Assembly: GCA_030685235.1 (NCBI GenBank)
Contig: MU839131.1
Coordinates: forward strand, 186,001-250,000
DNA: 64,000 nt
Direction of reading: 5' to 3'
DNA from: Copromyces sp. CBS 386.78
Taxonomy: Eukaryota > Ascomycota > Sordariomycetes > Sordariales > Sordariaceae
Below the pieces are notes generated by a model. It did no database searches. It saw nothing but the letters and a program-made list of their open reading frames with translations, and was not told the origin of the DNA. This document shows positions 21,023 to 34,100 of the stretch, piece by piece; within the stretch, counting starts at the first letter, position 1, and each line of letters starts with the position of its first letter. Both the position numbers and the translations under genes were made by a program.

Positions 21023-21526
21023 ACCTAAACAACGGTTCTAAATACCTTTCCGTTTCTGGTCGGTTTTATATATATAACGGTTTTTAAGGGAGAAACCGTA
21101 AACCCCGGTCCCCATACAAGCAGGGAGGGTCAAGCGAGGATTGGCGTGTAGTAGTCTAGAGGACTGGGAGTTGGTGAGGAAGTTGCGATGCTTTTATAGA
21201 AAGAGTTGGGGACGGGCAAATTTTCCGGGCAGTTGGCGGTTTATTTATAGGGTTCGGGTTGCCTAGTTTACGTACGGTCCTAGCGCTCGGGCTAGTTTAG
21301 TACCGTATACCGGCGCACCCGGTACCCGCGTACCGGATCCGGCGTACGGTTGCCCTGGTATACGGGGTTGCGCTCCGGGTATTGCGCTTTGGGCCGGGTA
21401 CTATATTGTACTATAGTATACGGGTAATAGGAATTGAAAGGGCCGGGTATTGTATTGTAAGTATATGACGGATGATTAAGGTATTAATTGAATAAATTAG
21501 TATAAAGGATGGATGTAGTTGAGTGA
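21023..21526. other. Left internal segment of the outer TIR element
   Basis: GC-rich and repetitive at first (several CCGGGTA and CGGTACC-like words around 21300-21450), becoming AT-rich towards the Ty3 insertion site at 21527-21531. It shows no coding potential and is probably the non-coding end of the outer DNA transposon. Confidence 0.5.
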
Positions 21527-21531
21527 GAAAT

Positions 21532-21688
21532 TAATACCGGACTCATATATTTACATAGATTTCTAGTAGTGAAGGTTATAGACCTACCCCTCCCTAACAG
21601 GCATTCGCCTATCGGACTCTCATACTCAATAAAATAGGTAATAAGATAAGACTACTATAGGATATATTAATCCTATTTCGACAAGTAA
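21532..21688 (+). repeat. 5' LTR of the plus Ty3 element, first part
   Basis: 157 bp homologous to the start of the 3' LTR at 37757. All differences seen are transitions. The LTR is cut here by the minus-strand Ty3 element and resumes at 29156. Confidence 0.88.
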
Positions 21689-21939
21689 TATCACGGGGCG
21701 AGAGGGCACCGTTATAGGTAGGGTACGATATATATTATTGTATAAGGAGAAGGGAGGAGAGAAGGAAGTGTGTGCGGAGGTCTAACTATATAGGCGAGAG
21801 CCCTATAGACCAGACCGTACGTAGGCACGTAAGGCTGTACGTAATAGTAATATAGCGTAGCCAAAACTCTAAGCTCTAATCGGCACAATATATATATAAT
21901 TAGTGTAGTACAATATATTATAAGTCTAACCCTATAATA
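21689..21939 (-). repeat. 3' LTR of the minus Ty3 element
   Basis: 251 bp, identical in length to its partner at 28900-29150. Bordered inside by a polypurine tract on the minus strand. Its right half is much more RIP-mutated than the partner LTR. Confidence 0.9.
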
Positions 21940-23839
21940 CTATCCCCCCTCAAAAAAAGTTCGAAGAGTTAAAAAAAATCTATATACACGTAAAATAATA
22001 GATTTAAAACCCCTTTCGTAATTTCTTATCCTCGTAAATATCTATTAATTTCCGAAATACTTTCCTGAATATAAAGTATAAACCTTCCTCTATATCCCTC
22101 TACGTCCTATTTTTTATAGTAGCGGCCGTTTCTTACTATACTAAACGGCTAGAGCGGCGCTATAATAGTTCGAAGACTATTAGTATTAGCGCTAAAATAT
22201 TAGCGGCGAAACGTTTAAAAACCCGCTAAACCTCTAGGGGAATTAATTTATCCGGGTATTTATAATAGAATTATTAAAAATAATACTTATAATTAATAAC
22301 ATTATTAATAAATTCTTAAATAGAATTACTAATCTTCTATTTAACTTCGTACTTCTAATACCTATTATTATTTATTTATTAATAATCTATAAAACGTTCG
22401 AATACCTATTCTTCGTACTCCTCCTAATTATCGGTACGTATTATAATCTATCATTCGTTAATTTAGATATTTATTATAGTAGGCTGGCCTAAAAGGCCTT
22501 AGCCGGACTATAATTGTACTATAGAAATATAAAAGACTAGTAAGCATTTTATATTAAACAGGAAAGCGAAATATATTATATATAATTTAGTACGGACGAC
22601 TTTAAAGGGGCCTTCTTAATAAGGGCAGAACTTTATATACGGACGTCTATTAACGAAATTAATAGTATTAAACAAAATTATATTACTAATACAATATTTA
22701 ATAGAATCGACCTACTTCTTATTAATATTATCTTTATACTATTCCTACGTACGCTAAAATTACTAAATAACGAAATTCTAAATTTACTAGAAGCGGTCTA
22801 CTAATTCGTTAATTTTATAATACTCTTTAAATTAAATTAGGGAGAAATCTAATAGTAGCAGGGTACGAAGCTCTATATTTATACGAAAATAATAATTATA
22901 ATTAGCGAAGAAGGGGGAAATACCTATTAACAATAAAATTACATTATTACCGGCAAACTCCACGAATAATAGCCACTTTACCTAATCTATTTATACTTAA
23001 TTAATATAAATCTTGAAAAATTACTCTATCTCTATATTAATACGCTCAATCTAAGCGTTCGTCTAGGGGTAGAAAGCGGAAATAAATTTACAGATTACGG
23101 ATAACCATTTATAAAGGGTAAATTAAAAATATAAAACGAATTAAATACCCCTATTAGAAAGTACGCTATTTAAAAAGCTATAAATTAAATAAATATAATC
23201 GATAAACTAGTCCGCTAATTCTTCCGCTTCTAGGATTACTATTAAAATATAGTATTATATTTTAATAAATCGATTAACAACGACGGCAACGTATTTAAAT
23301 ATTTAACCTAAATAAGTATTCGGGGGTAACAACGTAATATAGTCGACTGAAATATCGGTTTACAATACAAAAATAACTATAATTAATTTAAAATAATTAG
23401 CTAAACCTTTTTTTAAAAACTTCGTTTTTACATATAGTAAATAACCCTTATAGAAAAAGCGTATATTATTACATATCCCCTCCTAATAAAAATCGTATTA
23501 TAGGAATTTATATATAGCGTTATAGCTTAAATAACCGGCGCCCGGAGAATTATATTAGCAATTAATAAATTAAAGCTAGAAATTCTTATTATAAGGATCG
23601 ATAATAATACAATTATACTATTTAATAATACTATTAATAATATAGCATTCTAAGAAAACTCTATAAAAAACCTTCCTAATATTAGTCAGCTACTAATAAA
23701 CTCTACTAATAAAGGACCATACTAATTCCTATAGGAAAATAGAAATTTCGTAATTAATATAAACGAAATTATTAATTAATAGAATATCTAAGTCGTTTAA
23801 GCCTAATAAATAAAATAAAAATCCTACTACTAAATCGTT

Positions 23840-25140
23840 AAATTCGAAGCACCCTTCTTCAAACTAAAATAGGTCTAATAAGGCCCGCTTACGAACAATT
23901 AAGCAATCGTCCTCCTCGTTATCGGATTAGTCGTTAAATTTATAATTCAAAATATTTAAACGAAGGTTTTTCAAACCCGGGGTATATTTAATCAAGAAGT
24001 TAAACCGAAATAAAAACTAAGACTACTATATATAACATTAAATTAATTACTTATTAATCGTAAATATCTAGAGATTTTTATAATTTATAAAAATATTAAA
24101 TAATTATTAAACTCCTTTTAATTCTAGCCTCCACTCCTCTAATACCTTAATAATCGCAAATAACTCCTTATTATATATATTGTAATTATATTCTTAAGAG
24201 CTATATTTAGCCGAAAAGTAGGCAATAAAGTAAAAAATACCGTTATCCCCGTACTAAGAAAAGGTACCGCCTACAGCCTAATTGGAAGTATCTATTTCAA
24301 TTATAATCTTTTTAAACCAATTATAAATCTTTAAAACGGGGCTTTCCGAAAACGCTTTCTTAAAAATTTCAAAAGCGGCCTAATAACAATCGTTCTAAAA
24401 CTAACTAATATCCTTCTTTATAAATTCGTAAAATAAAATAGCTATTATAGAAAACTCCTTTATAAACCGCCGGTAAAAGTTCGTAAAGCCTAAAAAGGAT
24501 TATAAAAACTTCTTTAACTCTAATATTTATTAATCTACAATAACTTTAACCTTCTCTAAATCCATCTCAATACCCCTAGGCGTAATAATTAGGCCCAAAT
24601 ATTTCATTCTTATTATATAGAATTCGCACTTATCGATATCAACACTAAAGCCCGCCTTTACCAACTTATCGAAAACGTTATTAATATACCATTCATAATC
24701 TTTAATATTATCTAAATAAATAAAAATATCGTCAAAGTATATAATTATATAAATATCGAAAATATTATATAAAATATTATTAATATAATTCTAAAATACA
24801 CTTAGTACGCCTTATAAACTAAAAAGAATAATTAAAAATTTAAATAAACTAAACCGGGTTATAAAAGCAGTAAATTACTCGTACCCTTATTTAATACGGA
24901 TATAATTAAAAACAACAATTACGTCGAACTTCGTAAAGATTTTAACGCGGTAAATCGCATTAAAAATTTCTTTAATAAACGGGAAGGGGTAATAAAATTT
25001 AAGGGTTATATTATTAACGCCGCAATAATCAATATAAACGTAGACTCCGCCTCCCAATTTCTTAATAAAAAATAGCGGTATTAAAACTTCCAATTATAAA
25101 GGCCTAATAAACTTCTTCTAAAATATATTATCAACCTATT
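23840..25140 (-). pseudogene. RT/RNase H remnant of the minus Ty3 element
   Basis: Reading the minus strand and ignoring TAA/TAG stops, the frame shows IDYCGVNNITLKFYYPFPFI near 25000, matching the Ty3 RT block around DYRxLN. The catalytic box YFDDIFIYLDN lies near 24730, with CEFYIIRMKYLGLIITPRGI after it. An RNase H start with IEIDTSNQAVGG near 24290 and AYFSAKYSSQEYNYNIYNKEL follow. Each stop falls where Gln or Trp is expected (CAA, CAG or TGG changed to TAA or TAG). The element is dead. Confidence 0.85.
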
Positions 25141-26869
25141 TTTTAATAATATTAAATTCGTTAAAATTAAACGTACGCCCGCGAAAAGCGGGAGGGGTTA
25201 CTCCTAAGCGGAATTCAATCTTCAAATCGTACGCCTTATAAGGAGGAAAAACATCCACTCCCTCTTATAAAAAGGTTTATATATAATACTAATATTATCG
25301 CAGAAATTTAATTTAAATTTCTACGACCGTTTTAAATAATTTATTAACTTTCTCGTAGAATTAAACTATATCTTTAAACGTAATCTTATTAATAATAATA
25401 CTATTTACTATAGAATATTCATTAATCGTATCCTTATAACGGAGAAAATTATTATTAATACTATTAATTATAATAAAATTAGAAACCTTTACGGCCTATA
25501 AAGCGGCCTCGTCTCCATTTCCGGCCAAAGTATCAATTTAATAATAATATTTATTACTAAAGAAATATTTAAATCGCTAACCTTTATCTAACAATATTTC
25601 TACTACTATATCTAGCGTAAAATTATTATTTATACTCTAAAGGTCTAAAATCCGCCCCTCCTTTTCTAATTTCTCGTCTTCCTCGGTTAACTTACAAATA
25701 TTTTCATTTAAATTAGCCCGAATTATACAAATAATCCGGAGCTTATAAATCTCCGCTAACCAATTAAAAATAATAGCAGGGAACTCTTTAATATCATTAA
25801 AATTAATAGGACTAGCCGGGATATTATAGAATTATACCAGGACTCAATAATCTACTACCGAAATTCTAACGCCACCAACCTAACAGTAAAGTATTAAAAC
25901 CAGTCGAAATATTAGAAAAGGCGCTAATAACAAGGCAAATAATATAATTATACTATTACCTCTTACTTTCCCAAACAAAATAATACCCTAACGGTTAACA
26001 ATTTAATACTTAAAATAATAGAACCATTAACAAATAATACACCTAACTATAATAAAAATAAACAATCACTTAATAATTACTACTTCTTCGCGCTAATCAG
26101 GTTCGCCGTTATCATTTACATCCTTTACCGTCGGGCTCTAATATAATAATAGCCGGACTAATAATCGCAAAATTATAAAATAGCAATTCGAAAGTAGAGC
26201 AATACAATTCGAACTTCTAAATAATAAACAACCCCGTCATTTACAAGCAGAACTAAAACGAAGAGAATCGCTAGGCCAATTAATACCTAACATATAATAA
26301 ACGAACTATAAATAACCTAAAATAATAAAATTATCTTCGGCCAGATTATAAATTAATAGATTAATAATTTCGCAATAAATTCCTACTTATATTATAAATT
26401 TAAAGAAATAGATAATACTACCCTTAATTTAACCGTCGGCGAAATATAATAATTTAGGGATAGTAAGCGGGAAGAAAGGAAGGCGGTTACAATAAACGAA
26501 ATATCGGTCAATAAAACTAAAAGCAATATAACCACTATTAACGAAAATAATATAATATAATTTACACAATCTATAAAATAAATAAATAAAAAAATTTAAT
26601 AAATTTAAATATTTATAACAACTATCTACTAAAAATCTATTTATTTTAATAATATTTAGCCATATAAAAATAGTCCTGTTATCTCCTTTATATCTATTAA
26701 ACCCATACTTTTAAACGTAATTTAATTAAGAGGCTATATATTTCCCTAACTTAAAATCGAATTATTTTCATTACTTATAACCAGGCTAATAAAACCGGGC
26801 TAATAAGCAGGAATAAGGTTATAATAACCGGGAGCCGGAATACCGGAGGCTAGAACTCCTATACCTATA

Positions 26870-27090
26870 CTGGGGTTTATAATATTAATATAATATCTGC
26901 CGCTATAATTAGGACGCTACTATCTATAACTATACTAGCCCTAAACGAACTGCTACTAATTACTACTATTATTATTACCACCGCTATTATTATTACCGCT
27001 ATTATTATTACAACTACCGTTATTTCTATTATTAAAAATACCGTTATTACCGCTATTATTACAATTATTACTACCATTATTAATATTATT
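26870..27090 (-). pseudogene. Low-complexity, probable gag segment of the minus Ty3 element
   Basis: A run of ATT/ATA/ACT-type codons gives an Ile/Val/Thr-rich open stretch on the minus strand. De-mutated, this would be an Asn/Ser/Gly-type low-complexity gag segment; its position upstream of RT supports gag. No zinc knuckle is clearly readable. Confidence 0.4.
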
Positions 27091-28899
27091 AATATTACTG
27101 CTACGACCTCTATTATTACAATTATTATAAATTTTAACCTCCTTCTTAAAATTAATATAGGAGCGGCAATCTCTTAAATAATAGCCGGACTTACTATAGT
27201 AGGTATAAGCGCTTATCTTTATATAATATTTAAAAACGCTAACTTTAATTATATAAAATATTTAAATAATTATTTCAATTATAGAATTAAAATTTATAAC
27301 GTTACCGCCCTAATTAATAATAGCCTCGGTTACAAAATTATTAAAATTACCCGCAGAAACAAAGGTAATACCTATAATATTAACCTTATAAAAAAAGTTA
27401 GCCTACTTCTCACACTAATCCTTATCTTCTAAAACTTTAATAAAATTATAAAAAGTTTTAAACTACTTATCGAATTTATCGTCGGCGGGCTAAAAGCGCT
27501 AATAAATAAAGGCGAGGCAAATATAGTCGTTAATCTTTTAACGGAAATAATAAATCTTTATACTATTATTAAATTTATATTTATCGACGAAGGTAATAAA
27601 CTTCTCTTCGAAATTAAATTATTTTATACCCTTAAATATTTTAAAATCTTCGAAAGCGTAACAAAATTCAATAACGACATTAACATTATTATACTTCTTA
27701 TTTAACTCGCTAATAAATTCGAAAGTAATACCCTATTTACAAAACTCGCCGAAAATAGCCTTATTTAATTCGGTTTTAATAGTTTCGAACGGGATTCTTT
27801 TAATAAAATAAATAATAAAAGAAAATTTAAAACGTTCGTTATTAAAAACCTTTAATTTATCTACCTAAATAAACTTTATACGTATACACTAAATACAATA
27901 TTTAATAATACATTTAATTAATAATCCCTTACTATTAAAAGCGGGAATAATAATAATACGCAATACCAATTTATAACCACTACCATTTTCGCTAGCACTT
28001 ATAATATCGTCGTCGCTAAAAACGTTAAAGGGAAATAAAAGGTAAGAATTAAGGCTAGAGGACAATAATAAGAAAGCTGGACTAATATTTAAAAACCGAA
28101 TATAAAAGTCGAAGAAAATCTTTTAATAATAATCCTTCTATAATTAGAAAGCGGCCGTAAATACAATACGAAAATCGCTAAACTCCTTTTTAAAAGCGGC
28201 AATTTAATCGTAGAATAATTTAATTTAATTTTAATAATTTTTAATACTAACTTAAACGGCGAATAAATATTAAGTACAAATAATCGTAATATTACTCTCT
28301 TTATAAGCGATTTTATAATTAAAATCCTTAATACGGGTCTAAAAATAGACGACTTCTTCCTTAACTATAATAAAATCTTCTTCAAAATCGCGGGCGTCAA
28401 TTCTAGCAACAATAATATTATTATAGAATAAACGGCAAAAAGCGGAAAAAAAGGCTTAAAAAGCAAGAAAGTTAGTAAAAATATAAGCTTAAAAAATAAG
28501 GATTAAAACTTTAATCACTTAATAATAGAAGCCCTCGAACGCTTAAACGAAAACCGTTAAATCGTTTTAGTAGTCTAAACTAATAATTACTACAATAATA
28601 CTAACGACTATAATAATAATAAAATTATCAATTATAAACTAAACTCGGAAAATAATAGAATTAAATATTAATCGCTAAATCAAATATACTATAACAAATA
28701 TAAGGGTAAAAAGAGAATACAAACGATTTTATTAATACTTAATTTAATATTTTACCTAACTCAACAATTAGAATTACAACGGGAGTCGGGAACGCGCAAA
28801 GTCGAATCTTAATTAACTAATTATTACAATTAAAATAATACGAACAATCTTCCTCTTATAATAATAAGGGCGCGCAACGTAATAATTAATACAATAAAC

Positions 28900-29150
28900 T
28901 ATTACAGGGCGAAAGGGCACCGTTATAGGTAGGGTACGATATATATTATTATATAAGGAGAAGGGAGGAGAGAAGGAAGTATATACGGAAGTCTAGCTAT
29001 ATAAGCGAAAGCCCTATAAACCAGACCGTACGCGGGCACGTAAGGCTACACGTAATGGTGACATAGCGTGGCTAGAGCTCTAGGCTCTAGTCAGCACAGC
29101 ATATATACAGTCAGTGCAGCACAGCACATCATAGGTTTAACCCTGTAATA
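28900..29150 (-). repeat. 5' LTR of the minus Ty3 element
   Basis: 251 bp. The half nearest 29150 keeps many G and C bases (for example CAGCACAGCACATC), whereas the half nearest 28900 is more mutated than the partner LTR, a mosaic RIP pattern. Confidence 0.9.
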
Positions 29151-29155
29151 AGTAA

Positions 29156-29231
29156 TCTATTTTAAAACCTTCTATTAGGGTATTACTCTTTATAATACAA
29201 TATTTTCACATACTTTAGTACTCCCGCATCA
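29156..29231 (+). repeat. 5' LTR of the plus Ty3 element, second part
   Basis: 76 bp completing the split LTR. 157 + 76 = 233 bp, exactly the length of the intact 3' LTR. Ends CTCCCGCATCA. Confidence 0.88.
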
Positions 29232-31199
29232 AATAGTAACTATAATTAGAAAAATCTAATTGACCAAACTATACTAAACCACCTATTAAGGTAAAAACTA
29301 TTTATTCAATAACTATTGTAATATATTCACTTACTATCGCCCTACCAATCGATTAAACCCTTTATACTAAGCCTATAATTATACGTAACGACCCTTCGAT
29401 TACCCACCTTACTTCTTTATAATTTAAATTTGCGTACAACTTTCTAACGAACTCCGATTTATCTTACAACTACCCCCCCCTTCTTCTATACTTCGAAAAA
29501 CCCGTCGCAACGAATTTAAATATTCGTATAGGAATTAAGAAGACCCTTAAAATTTCCCTTCCCTTCGCATTCCCCCCCTTTATTAAATATTATCCTTTTG
29601 TTTAACGTAAAAAGTTTATAATTAAATTTCTTTTATAATACCTTAACCTAGCTTCTAATAAACGGTAAATTTAAATACCTATCTACTAAATTGATTAATA
29701 CTATAAATTTTACCCTTCCTATAACGAATTTAAATAACCGTTTAAAGCGACCCCTACCCCATCGTAAACGAATACCCTTCTTTATAACTATTTCTTAATA
29801 TTATTAATTTCATTAAAAGAATACGTAAAATTTAAACGAAAAGAGTTAATAGTATATTATAATATTACGGAATTATAATTAACTAACGGCTTCCCGACCC
29901 GCCTCCCAACCCGATGGGACTACGTCCCAAATTCTTATTACCTTTTAGCGCAATTATAACTAGAATATTAATAAAAAAGGAAAGCCTAACCTTTTTAATA
30001 AATAATAATAGTAGTAGTACCCCTCTTGTAATTTAAGGCTAAACAATAAATAACGATATAATTAAACCTATAATATATTATAAATATAAATAACCTCCGC
30101 TTATATTACGGATAACCCGTATAATATTATAAATTATATTTAAAATACTAGGAGATAATAATATTATCGAACCGACGGGTAATAAAATATCTAATAAATC
30201 TAATATTCCTCCCTCTATTAGCCTAAATAGTAAGGATAAGGGGAAAAGTAAAGCGCCGGACCTAACGCCTAATAAAGCGTAGCTATAAGTAAGACTAATA
30301 AAAATAAGCAGTAATAAAAATATAGTTAAATATTTAAAAATAATAATCTTAAATAATTACTAAACTTTAATGAAAGAATTGAAAAGTATTAAAAGTAAAA
30401 TAAGTAATATAAAGACTTCTACGGATACCCTCTACTCTAATTTCAATTTAATCTTCTAAAATAATAAAAATTTCTATATAACCTTTTTATAAATTGTAAA
30501 TTCAAAATATTCTTCACCTTACTCTTTGCACTACCCCTTTCTAATAAAATCGAAGGTAACGACTATCGTTATATTAGGAATTCCTCTTCTTCCTCCTCTT
30601 CGAATTATTTTAAACGCTTAAAGATTAACTTTTTAACCTCCTACCTTCTAATTCCCCTAAAATTAATAAAACTCTTTAAACCTATAATAAATTACTTAAT
30701 AAGGATAATAAAACTATTAATAAACTACTTTTACTTCTAATATTCTACCTAATACTATTATAACTTAGGCTACCTTCCGTAATGCTATTACTCGTACTAT
30801 AGTAACTTAAACCGCCGTCGATTAAATAATAATAACCGCCGTTTAAATTATAACCGTTTATAGAATTTATATCCTAAGCTAAATTCAAGCTTTATAATAT
30901 TAGCTAATATTGTAAACTCTAACCGTTTTAAAATATTAAAGAATAATTAACCTTTCTTTATATTAAATTACTTAATTTATTTTAGCCGGAATAATACTAT
31001 TAATTACGTTATAAAATACTTCGAACCCTTAAATTATTAAATAATTTACTAAATTACCTAACTTTAAAAAATATCTTACGCCCCCTCCTATTACTATTAT
31101 TATATTAGTAAAGAGTAGGAATACTAGCCTTTCAACTATAAGCCGGCCTAACGTATATTATCGATTTAAATATTAAAATTAAAATTAAAGCTAAGGAAA

Positions 31200-34100
31200 T
31201 TAGGATTTTCAACCCCTAATAAATCGGCGATTAAAATAATATTAGAATAATTCGCGACGGAATTAGAATTATTTAAATAAATATTTCCGCTTTTAGAAAC
31301 TATATTTAAATATACTTCGAAGACTTAATTATAGGAGACTAGGCCACTTCCCAATTTATAAATATATTTTAAACTCTATTAGCCGGGAAAACTTTTCTTT
31401 AGTAGAATATTAAATTGTCTTTTAATTAACGTACTAATATTCGCAATAGAAGTATCTTTATAATTATAAATACCTTATTTATTTATTTTACGCCGGACTT
31501 AATAATAGTTATTAAATAGTTTATAAAATACAAATTTACCCTAAAAAATATAGATGAAGACGAAAGGTATTACGATATATATTTCTAAAAGAAACTACGC
31601 TACGTTCGAACTATAAGGATTATTAACTCTAATTAAACAAATTAATAAAGAATAATAACCCAAATTTAGGCCGCCTTAAACCTTAAAATTAAATAATATT
31701 TAAAAGCCCTATTATATTTTAAAAACTTCTAATCCTATATAAAGGAGATTACTAATATTAAGGAAGTATTAATATTGGTAATATAATAGTACTATTTAAA
31801 TATAAAATTAATATCTTTAAATAATAAAGTAATTTAAATCCTTTTAATATATACGAAGAATATAGAAAACCCTATACGCTTTATTACTAAGAAAAGAATA
31901 ATAATAATAACCGTTATAATCGCTGTAACCGTTAAAATCGCTAATATTACTACAATTACTACGAGATTAAGAGAGACCGAAGTAGTAATTTTAAAAATAA
32001 CGACCGCTCCTGTAATTATAATTATTCCCGTAATTAATTTAAAAATTCTAATAATAATAATTCTCGTAATAATAATTTTCGCGGTACTATATAGCGCTCC
32101 TATAATAGTAATTAAAGAAGGAACTCCCTTATGCCCTGTAACCGTATAAATTACGCTAGCGAATAAAATATTAAAAATTAAGGATATTACGCCGGATTTA
32201 ATGTAGGGTTAGAAGGAAGATTTAATAGTAAAGCTTATATAATTTTTAACGTATCCGTTATATATTATAATTATTATAAGAGTTTTTCTAATATAATTGA
32301 AATCAAGTATTATATTAAACGTTATTAATTTACTAAAATAATTAAGAAAGAGCATATTAAAACCCCCTCCCCTATAATTGTACTAGAGAGAATATACGGA
32401 TACTATAAATATATTTAAAATTCTTGTAACGCCTTATTTAAATACTTAAAGAAATACGAATATATTAAAAAGGGCTAGATTAAGGACGACGCTATAATTT
32501 ACTTAGTATAACCGTCCGTTTCCTTCAACGAGAAAATAATTATTATAGATGATACTAGAGAAATCCCTATTATTAATAAGAAGTAACTAATTTTTAAAAT
32601 TGTAAACGCCTTTTTAGCCGAGAGAATACTAGAATTAAACGTTTTTTCTAACTATATTTACCTCCGTATTTAAGTTTAAATTTAATTAAATTCGTTTACG
32701 ACGGAAATATATATTGACCTTGGAATAAGTAAGATTATAATTAGTAAAACCTTTTTAGAAACTTTAAAATATATTATAGAAAAAAAGAGGGCGAAGTTAT
32801 AAGGTATCGGTAAAGACGTAATAAATATTAATAAATAGGTTACCTTTAGTTTTTATATCCCTAATATTAATAACGGCGAGAAAATTCTTTTAAAAATTAT
32901 TAAAGTAGGATGGGTAATAGAAGACCTATCGCCGAACGTACTATTCGGTAACGATTTTATAATTCTATACAACGGTAATATCGACTACGAAATTAGGGAG
33001 GTTAGCCTTAAAACCCTTAATACTATATTCCCTTTCGAAATAAAGATAAGGGTAAAATTATATGTCTGCCGCGTATAGAGCGTAAGAAAGTACGTACTTT
33101 TCCTAGGTTAAAGTACCTTTATTATAATAGACTACAAATTGCTACTATCGGACTAATCTTTTACTTTTAATTCAATTTATCCTATTATAGTTTATATTAG
33201 AATTAATTATAAAACCCCGAAGGTAGTAATAATAAAAAATAATATTAATAGTATAATAATCATCTATAAAAGTATTTAGCTGGGTACTATTAATAAGATT
33301 ATAAATAACGGATATTTTATTTTATTATAAATAAGGGCTTTAAAAGTAATAGTTCTAAGTACCGCTCTAACCTCTTTATCGACTAACGTAGTATTAACTA
33401 ATATTGAAGCTTATAATACCCCTTAAGCTATTAACGTAAAATTCCTATTTACTGACCTATTTTTAGGAATTGCTTAGAATAATATACATATTCCCTTTAT
33501 AATATTTACCGCCCCTATCGATATTTCTAAGCCTATAATATTAGCTACGCTAGTAATAGACTAAATTTATAATATAATAACCGGAAATAAGAGCGCCGAT
33601 TTAGGATTTAGTAATATTACCTTAAAAGTATTAAAAAAGTATTCGACTTTAAGTATTAAAATAATTTTAAATTAATTAGAAGTATTAATACCTGAAAGAA
33701 TTTATATTTATAATTAGGATACTAAATAGGTAAAGTAATTAGTTAAAATTGTAGCCGACTTTTTAAGAGTATAGTAAAATAGCGGGACTATAAAGATAGA
33801 AGAAAAAGATATAATAAAAATACTATTAGTAGAGGGATAGTAAAATTAAAAGGTTAATTTACGTATTTACCCTCTAAATTAGAAAAATAGGAAAATCGTT
33901 GATAAAGTCTTTAACGAACTATATTTTTAAAGAAAGATAAATTAGTAAATAGAAGCAACCCCCTTCTTATATTTAATTTTCGTTGTATAGAAAACGGTAT
34001 ATAGCGAATAAAAAGGAAAGGTAATTATAAATTTACAAACGTTTAATGAAGTATTAGTACTAAATAATTACCCTTTCCTACTATTGTTAGATATTATTGG

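Larger units (their letters stand above)
21689..29150 (-). mobile_element. Ty3/Gypsy LTR retrotransposon (minus), nested in the 5' LTR of the other element
   Basis: Two 251-bp LTRs (21689-21939 and 28900-29150) flank a 7.0-kb interior, with a perfect 5-bp target duplication AGTAA at 21684-21688 and 29151-29155. LTR termini read TATTACAGGG...CCCTGTAATA, consistent with an original TGTTACAGGG...CCCTGTAACA inverted pair. On the minus strand a purine tract (GAGGGGGGATAG) abuts the left LTR, making that the 3' LTR and confirming orientation. The interior minus strand carries recognisable RT and RNase H. The two LTRs differ by transitions only. Confidence 0.92.
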
